A model generated the notes under the pieces. The model did not search any database. It had not been told where the DNA came from and saw only the letters and a program-made list of their open reading frames with translations. DNA of 64,000 nt from Corbicula japonica (Eukaryota; Mollusca; Bivalvia; Venerida; Cyrenidae): NCBI GenBank assembly GCA_038501625.1, contig JAZAYU010000081.1, positions 806,001-870,000 of the forward strand, written 5' to 3'. The position numbers and the translations under genes are program-made. Position 1 is the stretch's first letter; each line of letters opens with the position of its first letter. This document shows positions 21,220 through 32,810 of this stretch, piece by piece.

Positions 21220-23525
21220 AACAAGAGGGCCATGATGGCCCTATATCGCTCACCTGAGTACAAAAGTACTCTCTGCTTGTGGTTTCAGACAAGAAGATTT
21301 TTAAAGTTTTGCCTATACAAGTCTATGTAAAATGAAGTGACCCCTGGGGCGAGGCAAATTTTGACCCCAGGAAAATAATTTGAACAATCTTTGTAGAGTT
21401 CCAATAGAGGATGATAAATGCCAAATATCTAAGCTCTAGGCCTTGTGGTTTCCGACAAGAAGATTTTTAAAGTTTTGCCTATACAAGTCTATATAAAATG
21501 AAGTGACCCCTGGGGCGGGGCCAATTTTGACCCCAGGGAAATCATTTGAACAATCTTTGTAGAGTTCCACTAGAGAGTGCTAAATGCCAAATATCTAAGC
21601 TCTAGGCCTTGTGGTTTCAGACAAGAAGATTTTTAAAGTTTTTCCTATATAAGTCTATGTAAAATGAAGTGACCCCTGGGGTGGGGCTAATTTTGACCCC
21701 AGGGAAATAATTTGAACAATCTTTGTAGAGTTCCACTAGAGGATGCTAAATGCCAAATATCTAAGCCGTAGGCCTTGTGGTTTCAGACAAGAAGATTTTT
21801 AAAGTTTTTCCTATACAAGTCTTTATAAAATGAAGTGACCCCTGGGGCGGGGCCAATTTAGACCCCTGGGAAATAATTTGAACAATCTTTGTAGAGTTCC
21901 ACTAGAGGATGCTAAATGCCAAATATCTAAGCTCTAAGCCTTGTGGTTTCAGACAAGAAGATTTTTAAAGTTTTACCTATATAAGTCTATGTTAAATGAA
22001 GTGACCCCTGGGGCGGGGACAATTTTGACCCCAGGGAAATTATTTGAACAATCATTGTAGAGTTCCACTAGAGGGTGCTAAATGCCAAATATCTAAACTC
22101 TAGGCCTTGTGGTTTCAGACAAGAAGATTTTTAAAGTTTTTCCTATACAAGTCTTTATAAAATGAAGTGACCCCTGGGGCGGGGCAAATTTAGACCCCTG
22201 GGGAATAATTTGAACAATCTTTGTAGAGTTCCACTAGAGGATGCTAAATGCCAAATATCTAAGCTCTAGGCCTTGTGGTTTCCGACAAGAAGATTTTTAA
22301 AGTTTTTCCTATATAAGTCTATGCAAAATGAAGTGACCCCTGGGGCGGGGCCAATTTTGACCCCAGTTTGTTTGTTTGTTTGTTTGTTTGGGGTTTAACG
22401 CCTGGTTTCAACACCTTTTTGGTTATATCCCGGCGGTCAGTCCACCTAACCGGTGTTCCTGGGTCTCTAACCAGTACTAACCAATTTCTCCGCAAGCGAC
22501 TGACTGCTTCCTCACTTGAATCAGAGGTGAGGGACAAATGACTCTCAGACGCAATGTCCGAGTTCAATTGTCACGGATAAATTTTTCCCGCCTCGGCTGG
22601 GGATCGAACTCACGACCCCTGGATTGACAGTCCGATGCTCTATCCACTGAGCTAGCCGGGCGGGCTTTGACCCCAGGGAAATCATTTGAACAATCTTTGT
22701 AGAGTTCCACTAGAGGTTTCAAAATGCCAAATATCTAAGCTCTAGGCCTTGTGGTTTCAGACAAGAAGATTTTTAAAGTTTTTCCTATATAAGTCTATGC
22801 AAAATGAAGTGACCCCTGGGGCGGGGCCAATTTTGACCCCAGGGGAATAATTTGAACAATCTTTGTAGAGTTCCACTAGAGGATGCTAAATGCCAAATAT
22901 CTAAGCTCTAGGCCTTGTGGTTTCAGACAAGAAGATTTTTAAAGTTTTGCCTATATAAGTCTATGTAAAATGAAGTGAGCGCTGTGGCGGGGCAAATTTT
23001 GACCCCAGGGAAATATTTTGAACAAACTTTGTAGAGTTCCACTAGAGGATGCTAAATGCCAAATATCTAAGCTCTAGGCCTTGTGGTTTCAGACAAGAAG
23101 ATTTTTAAAGTTTTTCCTATATAAGTCTATGTAAAATGAAGTGACACCTGGGGCGGGGCCAATTTTGACCCCAGGGAAATAATTTGAACAAACTTTGTAG
23201 AGTTCCACTAGAGGATGCTAAATGCCAAATATCTAAGCTCTAGCTCTTGTGGTTTCAGACAAGAAGATTTTTAAAGTTTTTCCTTTCGGTTGCCATGGCA
23301 ACCAGAATTCTGCATGGAATTGATTTCTTTGAACAACTTTGGAAGAGCTTCATGCAAGGAACATCCGTGGCAAGTTTCGTCAAAATTGGCCAAGCCGTTT
23401 CAGAGAAGAAGTCGTTTGAAGAAAAAGTTGACGACGGACGGACGGACGGACGCACGGACGACGGACGACGGACATCAGGCGATCACAAAAGCTCACCATG
23501 AGCACTTCGTGCTCAGGTGAGCTAA
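21220..23525 (+). mobile_element. Helitron-like, array-carrying element, copy 2
   Basis: The head AACAAGAGGGCCATGATGGC contains the hairpin AGGGCCA-TGA-TGGCCCT and TCGCTCACCTG. About ten units of 166-167 bp follow (the landmark AGAGTTCCA lies at about 21395, 21561, 21727, 21893, 22060, 22226, 22701, 22867, 23033 and 23200). The tail has GGTTGCCATGGCAACC (23288-23303) and GGACGGACGGAC. The 3' hairpin TGAGCAC-TTC-GTGCTCA is followed six bases later by CTAA (23522-23525). The head's GCTCACCTG and the tail's CAGGTGAGC are inverted. A SINE interrupts the array at 22366-22665. Noncoding. Confidence 0.75.
22366..22665 (-). mobile_element. tRNA-derived SINE, second copy, inverted
   Basis: Reverse orientation copy of the SINE at 4071-4363, from tail GTTTGTTTGTTTGGGGTTTA to head CCGGGCGGGC. 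It is flanked by a 10-bp duplication TTTGACCCCA (22356-22365, 22666-22675) made from the host 166-bp repeat unit. The pol III boxes remain readable (GGGATCGAACTC is the inverted B box). Confidence 0.9.
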
Positions 23526-24087
23526 AAAGAGAAATAAGTTCATCACCAATTAACTCACCTACCATTAAAATGCTAACAAACACAAATCAAATTTAATGAT
23601 AAACAAGAAAAAAGGCAGTACCGGTATGTATGCTCTGTTCATATGAGAAAATCTGAATTTGGGGAAACGCACTTTCCAATCTGAACATCTCTCATGAAAG
23701 TGAAATACATTTCAAATATTTATTAGATTAAATAAAGTATCTTTTTATTATTTTGTCTTCGAAATACCATTGCACGATATATATTTTTCGATACCATTAC
23801 CTGTTTCTTTCAATGCTTTATTCACTGAAAACCTGACAAGTTCATTTGATAATACATGATCATGAAATTAGCATAGAATCTAAATTCAGGGTCAAACGTC
23901 TCCATAAAATTTCCTGCCATGTTAACTTTGTATCACTGAAATTGCTTTCCAAATCAGGAAAGTTGTAACATGTCAGCCTGTAATAGAATAAGATGAAAAA
24001 GGCAATTTAACAGCCCCCGAACACGACGAATATGAAAGATATTGCAGGCTCGGTTTGATTGAGCATGTTCATGGACAGTTATGGAAA
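23526..24087. other. Unassigned sequence
   Basis: AT-rich spacer, nothing recognised. Confidence 0.3.
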
Positions 24088-27000
24088 TCAAGTCAAGTCA
24101 AGTCAAGTCAAAATTTATTTATTGTCGGAAGTGTTGTACAACCATAAAACATTAGCTATGAGTAGCTATTTACCGACATTACATAACAAGTTAACAAAGT
24201 ACATAGTATTTAAACGATTTAAAATTTAAAATCAATATACAGTAAAATGATAACTTTATTTGCAACACGAGGCACAGGCACATTTCTCTCCATCCCAAGA
24301 ACTTAAAAGGTTTTTAAAATGACTAAAATTTGAACTGTCTCTAAAATGTTGTGGGAGTGAGTTCCATAGTGATGGTGCACTATACCGGAAGGAGTTGAGC
24401 CCGTACCTAGTGGTTCTCACTTTTGGAACATACGCCAGTTTGGTATACCTAAAAGAATAAGAAGAGTCCGGTTTAAAATTAACAAGATCATGTAGATACA
24501 GTGGACCCTCCTTATGTAGACATTTAAAAGTTTCTAGAGCCATAGTACGAAGTCTTCTTAGTCTTAGTGATGGCATTTGAGTTCTATCTAAAAGTTCAAA
24601 ATTATCTGATAGGTAATCATTATAGACAAAGCGAAGTGCCCTTTCTTGTATTTTCTCGAGCTTTTTAGTTAAAGCTTCTCCACAAAAATGCCATGTAAGA
24701 GGGCAATAACTAAAGTTAGACAAAATAAACGAGTGGTATACAGTCAGTCTGCCTAGTTTACATAAGTGTTTCCCTATGCGCTTCAATACATTTAACTGTT
24801 TAGAAGCTTTTTTACATAATTCAGAGACTTGTTTGTTAAAATTAAGTTTAAAATCTAGTGTAACACCTAAAAGTTTGACATCCTCATCACATGAAATAAT
24901 ATTATCATCTAGATTAAAAGACAGATTAAGCTTCTTAGTTTTATCTCCGATACTTATGGCTTGGAACTTGTCAGGGTTTGCTTTCATCTTGTTGTCAGAA
25001 AACCATTTAATAAGTTGTATGCTGTCATTTTCCAGGTTTTGCTTTAAATCTGTAACGCTTGAGCTTATACATGACAAAGTATTATCATCAGCATAGTTGT
25101 ACAGTTTGCTACCTTGAACAAAGTAAAACATATCATTTATAAAAATGTTAAATAAAATAGGGCCAAGTATAGAGCCTTGTGGAACCCCTTTTTGAATATC
25201 ATTCATTGAACTTAAAATTCCGCCCAATTTAGTACACTGTTTCCTATTAGTGAGATAACTTGTGAGTAAGTTCAAGGCAGAATCTGTAACACCATACTGC
25301 TTTAGTTTCAGAAGGAGTAAGTCGTGGGGCAAACAGTCAAACGCCTTGGACAGATCCATCAAAATAGCTGCAACATATTTATTATCATCTAGACCTTTTT
25401 TCCAGTCTTCAACAAGCTTTAATAAAGTACTTTGGCAACCATATCCTGATCTGAAAGCCGATAAATACACATTAAAACGACTATTAAAAAAGGTTGTCAG
25501 CTGTTGATTGATAGCTTTTTCAAACAGTTTAGACATGACAGGAAGAATACTGACAGGTCTGTAGTTTCCCTTGTCTAATGTGCTATTCTTCTTATGAATT
25601 GGAACGACTTGAGCTATTTTTAAGGTTTCTGGGAATACAGCTGTAGTTAGAGATTTGTTTATAATAGAAGTTACATGTTTTACTATTGAAGGTTTAGCAT
25701 TTTTTAACAGTTTTGCAGAAATTCCGTCATGTCCAGTTGCCTTACGAATATCCAAGGCGTTTAACTGTTTGCTCACATACTTCTCTCCTACAGGTTCAAA
25801 AACAAGTCTGACATCATCAGAAATATTTTCCTTAATTTTCATAATACTAGGGTGATATTCGTCAACAACAGTGGAATCGTTACCTATATCTTTGGCTACA
25901 TTAGCAAAAAAGTCATTAAAAATCTGACAGACATCGTTCTGGTTATTGATAAGAGCATTATTTTCCAATAGAACTGTGTTTTTGTTTACATTGTTACCTT
26001 TACTGGATAAAAATGGTTTCACAGTTGGCCAGAAGTCTTTAGATTTAGAACCACCTATACATCTATCAATAAAGTATTTGTTGATTGATATCCTTTTTAA
26101 TTTAGTTACTAGGTTTCTTTGTTTTCTGAAATTTTCCCATGCCTTAGAAGTTTTAAGTTTTTCAAATTTATTGGCGAGCATTTTCTTTTTATAGATAGCC
26201 TGTTTAAGAGTCTTATTCATGTAAGGTAATGGAGATGGTATAACTTTCTTCTTCTTTATAGGGGCATGAACATCGGCCACTTTCAAAAATCTTGAGTTAA
26301 AATCTTGGTACAATTCATTTATCTCAATATCATCACAGGTAAAATTTAAAAATTCAGATTCCAGATCATCATTAAAAGCAATAGGGTCAAACCTTTTAAA
26401 ACTTCTATATGACATCCACTTGTGTTTAAAAATTGGGACCTGACATTTAAGTTGAAAAGCAATTAAGTTATGTACATCAGATAAGCTACAGTTAAAATTT
26501 AGAGTTTTGTTTATCACAGACACATTATTTGTTAAGACAACATCTAAAAGTGTAGGTTTTTGTACAGATGAAAAGCAGGTAGGTTTATTCACAGTGTTGT
26601 TAAGATCAAATATATCACAAATATGTCTGATTGGTTGGGATTTTTTTACATCAATCATATCACAGTTCAAATCACCTGTTAAAATGTAGTTGTTGTATTT
26701 GGCACTCACTTTATCTAGCAAAATTTCACTGTCATTTTGGAAGAGATCATCTTTCATACACGGAGGTTTGTATGCCCCAATAAACAACCATTTATTTTTA
26801 TCAATGATTACCTCAATAGATATAGATTCTACATATTGAAATTCAAAATTTTTCTTTCTGTCTCCAGCAATGTCAGATCTAAGATAGGCAGCAACACCTC
26901 CTCCTCTGTCTGTTCTATCCGCCCTCCAAAAGTGATAATTGTCAACCTGGAACTGAGTATCAACAAATGATGTGTCTAATTTAGTTTCTGATATAAATAA

Positions 27001-27830
27001 AATGTCTACAATATTTTGTGAGAAGTTCTTTTAGTTGGTCAAATTTGTTTCTAAGACTGTTTATATTGAGGTAGGCACAAATAAATTTATGGGGATCGTT
27101 CTTTCTGCATTGTATAAGTTCTTGAAAAATGCTGTTTTCGGTAGAATCAAGGCTTGAAGTTGAGTCATCAAAGATATTTTGTTGATCTAAAATGTCACTG
27201 AAGAATGAGTCTGTGAAGTGGAGGTTATCACATTGTTTACAGGTCCATTTTTTAATGTTCAGTTGTTGGAATTCGTAAGGAGATACATCTGCACACTTGA
27301 TATGCCACCATAGAAAGCATCCTTCACAGTAAAGTTTTCTATGTGTTTTTGCAACAGCCTTACCGCATAAACCACAAGGGACTCTGACTGGCCCTGGATT
27401 AGAGGCTACATCTCCTGACAAAATGATTAAGAAGAGCCTCAAGCTTGAACGCAGGCATACAGGTGCTGTTTTAACACGTCTGCTATGAAAGAGATGATAA
27501 TACCAGACATCTATGGTGTGTAAGTCGTGACAGTTATCTGAAAAAAGTATCTGAAAATGTTCATGAGAGCACAGTTCTTTTGTCAAATTGTAGTTGTCTA
27601 TTCTTGTTGAATTGGATGATACACTTTCCGAGTTATTATTAACTGTTTGAGAATTTTTCACTTGCCATTGACTTAAGAGGATGCTGACTATAACTGTATA
27701 TACAACAGGGTTCATCTTTCGTATTTATTGGTCTCGAATTGATTTGACCGTCAATTTCACAAAAATCTTAAATCACTTTGCTTTTCAAATACTTTAATAA
27801 TATACATTCAACCGTGTCTGGTGTATTGTC
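24088..27830 (-). mobile_element. CR1-like non-LTR retrotransposon, near full length
   Basis: Minus strand. The 5' region begins around 27830 (limit not exact), followed by one long coding region (see the pseudogene entry) and a short 3' UTR ending in a (GACTT)n tail at 24110-24088. Such short 3' microsatellite tails are usual for CR1/L2-type LINEs. The single frameshift implies a young copy. Confidence 0.85.
24256..27715 (-). pseudogene. LINE polyprotein: 2A-like, PHD-like, endonuclease, RT (one frameshift)
   Basis: The first segment starts at 27715 with a hydrophobic, signal-like N-terminus MNPVVYTVIVSILLSQW. At residues 101-109 is GDVASNPGP, a 2A-type ribosome-skipping motif with Ala in place of the usual Glu. 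A PHD-like C4HC3 finger follows (CGLC, CEGC, H..KC, CKQC; residues 114-162). The APE-type endonuclease begins (AYLNINSLRNKFD), but a one-or-two-base indel at about 27010-27030 shifts frame. In the next frame come FISETKLD, RGGGVAAYL, LTGDLNCD and SDVHN. The RT has NYRPVSILPV, MDLSKAFDCLPHDLL, GVPQGSILGP and the catalytic YADD, ending near 24256. The second segment lacks an ATG upstream of the endonuclease, consistent with an originally continuous frame. Confidence 0.9.
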
Positions 27831-28039
27831 CGTTCTTGTACAGGTGAACTTTTAACGGTAATCCATACAAGTCCAGTCATGCGTGACGAATTAGAGATTG
27901 TAGGGGTGGTGAGCATATATCGCTTTTCCACTTGCATATTACTTTCCACGCCTAGGCACAGGTTGAGCGCAACTCGATATTAACACAAGTTTACAGAACA
28001 ATGTAGATACATCCTCAACTCTATATGGTATGCATATAG

Positions 28040-28389
28040 AAAATGCCGATATAGTTACCAGTTCGGGAAAGTATTTGTTCAAAACGGGAAAGTGCTGAAA
28101 ATGGTTGGTTTTCTTGAATATCATTCAACTCTGAGCTTGAATATCTCAAAATCGATTATGTTTTAAATTTTCGGCCTCGGTAGAACTTTTGATAATTGTT
28201 TTAAAAACGGATACATGCAATTAATATGTAGCTCCAATGTATTCTGTGATGCTCGAAGCTCAAACCCCAAGGTATATAAAAAATGTCAATTTTCTTTCCC
28301 GATCGGGAAATTTTTCAATCAATATTTCCCGATCAGGAAATTGAAAAGGGGAATCCCCAACTTTCCCGATCGGGAAAGATCCCCGACTG
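28040..28389 (-). repeat. CCCGATCGGG dispersed repeat, copy 2
   Basis: Inverted relative to 14357-14684. The shared block runs from GAAAATGCCGATATAG to AGATCCCCGACTG, and TA follows the outer CAGT end. Confidence 0.7.
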
Positions 28390-29320
28390 TACATAGGCTC
28401 TTTAGTTGTTACAATATTCGCTTTCTATACTTCCTGTGTTTTCTATGTGTCAAATGAAACGCAGTCAAAATTGAATTTTGGAAATAGAAGAAGTAGAAAA
28501 TCGTATCATTTGGAAGAGTAACCTCTTCCGTTTTTACCAAAACTCTTCCAAGAACACACACAATAAAGCGGTCAAAACTTGATCCACTGGCGAGACAGAC
28601 TGTTCATATATTGCGGATAAACAAACTGAGAATCGGAGACCAGTCTAAAGCCCGGGAACCAGAAAGCCATTGCCGGATGGAAAGTCTAATAAATAGTCAT
28701 ATTGGTGATCAGTTGATTTATTTAACATTTGATCAACCTAAATATCACCTTCCTTTCCTCTCCCCCAATCTCCCCCCACCCCACCCAACTCACGAACACC
28801 CACTCAACCACCCACCTACTCTCTGATTCGCACTCACTCACCGTTCATGCCGGCGGATTATTCTCCTGACTTGTAACTGATTCAGGGAAAAAGTAATCTT
28901 TTCAATGAAGAATGTTAAATATTTCATTGAGGTGCTTTTTGTAATGATTTGTGCATGGCGTTATCGCTGTCACTTCAAAACCCTGTAGGTTGGATTAGTG
29001 CTCTTAAGCAAATCTGCGATAAACAACGAACAATCAATGGTGCGTGTTCGTTTAAGTAATACTTTTCGCGATCAGAAGAATTCGTTTAGATAGTGGTCGG
29101 CGTCATCCAGGGTACCCCGAAAAAAAACAACACGGATTTTCAAGCTAATGGTGTGGTCCTTCTCCGCCGGGTACATGCCACTACTAGGGGCATGTACTAG
29201 GGTATACTTGGTAGAATGAGTTCCAGTACGAGAAGTAATTAATAACAGAAATTAATTATACAGAGTCACGGCATTGTAAAAATAACAAGACTCTTTCATA
29301 TGTGGTATTGTACAGTAAGC

Positions 29321-29324
<4 letters not shown>
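28390..29324. other. Unassigned sequence
   Basis: No supported gene. Contains a C-rich stretch at 28765-28825 (CCCCACCCCACCC) and an inverted repeat GTACATGCC / GGCATGTAC at about 29171-29197. Confidence 0.3.

Positions 29325-29414
<90 letters not shown>
29325..29414. repeat. Perfect GA dinucleotide microsatellite, 45 copies
   Basis: An uninterrupted GA run of 90 bp. It generates artefactual Ser-Leu and Arg-Glu ORFs. Perfect purity suggests recent expansion or high mutability. Confidence 0.95.
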
Positions 29415-29418
<4 letters not shown>

Positions 29419-30059
29419 CAATCTCCGGTAAGCTTCGGTATGCGGGTGCTGTTCGGCTGATTTGCGCCCTGGCAATTCATAGATCAAAAGTCCAACACAG
29501 CTGCTTATGGTACCATTTAAGATTGTCTTGCGCCTAGTACGCAAAAAAAATTGATATGCGAATAGAAGTTATAATACAGTATCTTTTTTTGAAGGTTATC
29601 AAGTGCCCTTTATCTTTGGATAAATAATGCAACGTCTCAAACTGATAACGAACGAACGTAAATAAATTGCAATGAATATAGGGCGATAGGTGACTTTAGG
29701 ACATGTAAACAATTAACGAATTTAGTCACAGTTTATTGATAAATAATAAACTGATCAAATGCATAAGCCCTGAGAAAATAAATTGTTAGATTCTCATCCG
29801 GATTTTGGGGAAAAAAGGGGCGGGTGGACACTTTTTATTTTCTATTTTTTTATTTACGAAATACCTGAAAACTAACAAAAGTAGCAGGTTGGTGCCTATC
29901 CTTGCTTGAAAAGCCAAACCAGTCTTTAATAATGACACCATCGCCTTGGGTAAGCTTTGAAATGATGAACATTTAAATGCCATCCATATGTTTTTTTTTT
30001 ACTTTATAATCTTAGGCCTGCCAAAACTAAGTTTATTGAAAATCCGGAGATTTTGTCTG

Positions 30060-30182
30060 AATATGTCAATGATGATGACGACGACGATGGTGATGATGTT
30101 GTTATTGTTTTAATATCTTATTGCTGCTGTTCACTGTGACTCTACAAAAATGATGATGATGGTGATGATGATGATGATGATA
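30060..30182. repeat. GAT-type trinucleotide microsatellites
   Basis: GATGATGACGACGACGATGG at about 30070 and GATGATGATGATGATGAT at about 30162, separated by unique sequence. Confidence 0.8.
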
Positions 30183-30392
30183 TTTTTCTCATATTCTTCT
30201 TTATAATTATATTCTTCAAAGATTTTATAAATGAAGTTGCCGATTTTGTTAGAAAAGGTCAAAGAACGTGACTTCAGTCTGTTTTTATCATTCATTTTTA
30301 ACTCTCTGTTAAACCCTGTTAAGACCTGTTTTTGACAATATTAGAATGAACATGCAATGAAAATATATAAAGGCAGGTGTAACATCGAGGAC

Positions 30393-30500
30393 CTTGTTTA
30401 GTTTATGACACGCGGTTATTGTATAGTTGTGCCAGAGGCACTGAGGCAGCATGTCACTGACCACGTCCTCGTTATCTCGTAATAAACAGAAAATGTGCGG
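30393..30500 (-). CDS. Candidate coding exon, unknown protein
   Basis: A 108-nt stretch after acceptor CTACTGCAG and before a weak donor AACAAG|GTCCTC, open in one frame: PHIFCLLRDNEDVVSDMLPQ then CLWHNYTITACHKLNK. It is a less AT-rich island with a protein-like composition. The weak donor and lack of homology recognition keep confidence low. Another frame is also open for most of its length. Confidence 0.25.
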
Positions 30501-30586
30501 CTGCAGTAGAATAACTCTTACCTTCATTGCACAACTTTTAAATTAGGTTTAATTAATCTATATTTTTTTGCAATTTCATAGAAATC

Positions 30587-32810
30587 CGGAGGCGTGGTTG
30601 GAATATCACACAGCCAGGTATGGTCTCCTCGGAGGCGGGGTTGAAAAATCACACAGACAGGTAAGATAGCTAGGAGGCATGGTTGGAATCTCAAACAAAG
30701 ACAAGTATGGTTAATAGGAGGCGGGTTGGAATCTCACAGAGGCAGGTATGGTGCATCGAAGTCGGGTTGGAATATCACAGAGGCAAGTATGGTGGATCGA
30801 AGGCGGATTAGAATCTCACATAGCCAGGTATGGTTTCGTCGGAGGCGGGATTAGAATATCACACAGCTAGGTATGGTATCCTCGGAGGCCGGGTTGAAAT
30901 ATCACACAGCCAGGGATGGTCTCCTCGGAGGCGGGTTTGGAATATCTCAGACAGGTATTGTCTCCTCGGAGGCGGGGTTAGAATAGTACAGACAGGTATT
31001 GTCTCCTCGGAGGCAGGGTTGGAATATCTCACAACCAGGCATGGTTTTTTTTGGAGGCGGGTTTGAAATATCACACAGATAGGTATTGTCTCCTCGGAGG
31101 CGGGGTTGGAATATCACACAGACATGTTTTGTCTCCTCGGAGGCGGGATTGGAAAATTGCACAGGCAGGTATGGTTTCGTCGGAGGCGGGATTGAAATAT
31201 CACACAGCCGGGTATGGTTTCCTCGGAGGCGAGGTTGGAAAATCGCACAGACAGGTATGGTGAATCGGAGGCAGGGTTGGAATATCTCACAGACAGGTAT
31301 TGTCTCCTCGGAGGCGGGGTTGGAATATCACACAGACAGATATTGTCTCCTCGGAGGCGGGGTTGAAATATCTCACAGCCAGGCATGGTCTCCTCGGAGG
31401 CGGGGTTGGAATATCACACAGACAGGTATTGTGTCCTATGAGGCGGGTTTGGAATATCATACAGACAGGTATTGTCTCCTCGGAGGCGGGGTTGGAATAT
31501 CATACAGACAGGTATTGTCTCCTCGGAGGCGGAGTTGGAATATCACACAGACAGGTATTGTCTCCTCGGAGGCGGGGTTGGAATATCACACAGACAGGTA
31601 TTGTCTCCTCGGAGGCGGGTTTGGAATATCATACAGACAGGTATTGTCTCCTCGGAGGCGGGGTTGGAATATCACACAGACAGGTATTGTCTTCTCGGAG
31701 GCGGGGTTGGAATATCACACAGACAGGTATTGTCTCCTATGAGGCGGGTTTGGAATATCACACAGACAGGTATTGTCTCCTCGGAGGAGGGGTTGGAATA
31801 TCACACAGACAGGTATTGTCTCCTCGGAGGCGGGGTTGGAATATCACACAGACAGGTATTGTCTCCTCGGAGGCGGGGTTGGAATATCACACAGACAGGT
31901 ATTGTCTCCTCGGAGGCGGGTTTGGAATATCATACAGACAGGTATTGTCTCCTCGGAGGCGGGGTTGGAATATCACACAGACAGGTATTGTCTCCTCGGA
32001 GGCGGGGTTGGAATATCACACAGACAGGTATTGTCTCCTATGAGGCGGGTTTGGAATATCACACAGACAGGTATTGTCTCCTCGGAGGCGGGGTTGGAAT
32101 ATCACACAGACAGGTATTGTCTCCTATGAGGCGGGGTTGGAATATCACATAGACAGGTATTGTCTCCTCGGAGGCGGGGTTGGAATATCACATAGACAGG
32201 TATTGTCTCCTCGGAGGCGGGGTTGGAATATCACACAGACAGGTATTGTCTCCTATGAGGCGGGTTTGGAATATCACACAGACAGGTATTGTCTCCTCGG
32301 AGGCGGGGTTGGAATATCACACAGACAGGTATTGTCTCCTCGGAGGCGGGGTTGGAATATCACACAGACAGGTATTGTCTCCTCGGAGGCGGGTTTGGAA
32401 TATCACACAGACAGGTACAGTCTGCTCGGAGGCGGGATTGGAATATCTCACAGACAGGTATTGTCTCATCGGAGGCGGGTTTGGAACATCTCATAGACAG
32501 GACTGGTTTTGTCTCCTCGGAGGCGGGGTTAGAATCTCACACAGACAGGTAAGGTGGCTCGGAGGCGGGCATAGAATATTACAAAGCCATTCATGGTCTC
32601 CTCGGGGGCTGAATCGGAATATCTCACATCCAGGTATGGTTTACTTGCAGGCAGGCTTAGTTATCCTCGAAGGCCGGGTAGAAATATCACACAGCAAGGT
32701 ATGGTTTATTAGCAGACATTCTTAGTTATCCTCGGAGGCGGGATCGAAATATCACACAGCAAGGTATAGTCTCCTCGGAAGCGGGATTAAAATCTCGCAT
32801 AGCCAGGTGT
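30587..32810 (+). repeat. 43-bp minisatellite, about 52 units, with 301-bp higher-order repeat
   Basis: Unit: TATTGTCTCCTCGGAGGCGG, GGTTGGAATATCACACAGAC, AGG. The flanks (30587-31280 and 32400-32810) are diverged and the core is nearly identical. Variant CTATGAGG occurs at about 31438, 31739 and 32040, and variant GGGTTTGGAATATCATAC at about 31617 and 31918, in each case 301 bp (seven units) apart. The unit has no plus-strand stop in any frame and 43 is not a multiple of three, so overlapping ORFs of over 200 codons appear. They are repeat artefacts, not genes. Confidence 0.95.

Noticed and set aside
29256..29544. Ser-Leu and Arg-Glu repeat ORFs
   Set aside because: Translation of the GA microsatellite.
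30830..32725. Overlapping ORFs up to 247 codons (RRRGWNITQTG repeats)
   Set aside because: They arise because the 43-bp repeat unit has no stop in any plus frame and 43 is not divisible by three.
30587..32810. CRISPR-like array
   Set aside because: Eukaryotic minisatellite with no unique spacers; units are contiguous.
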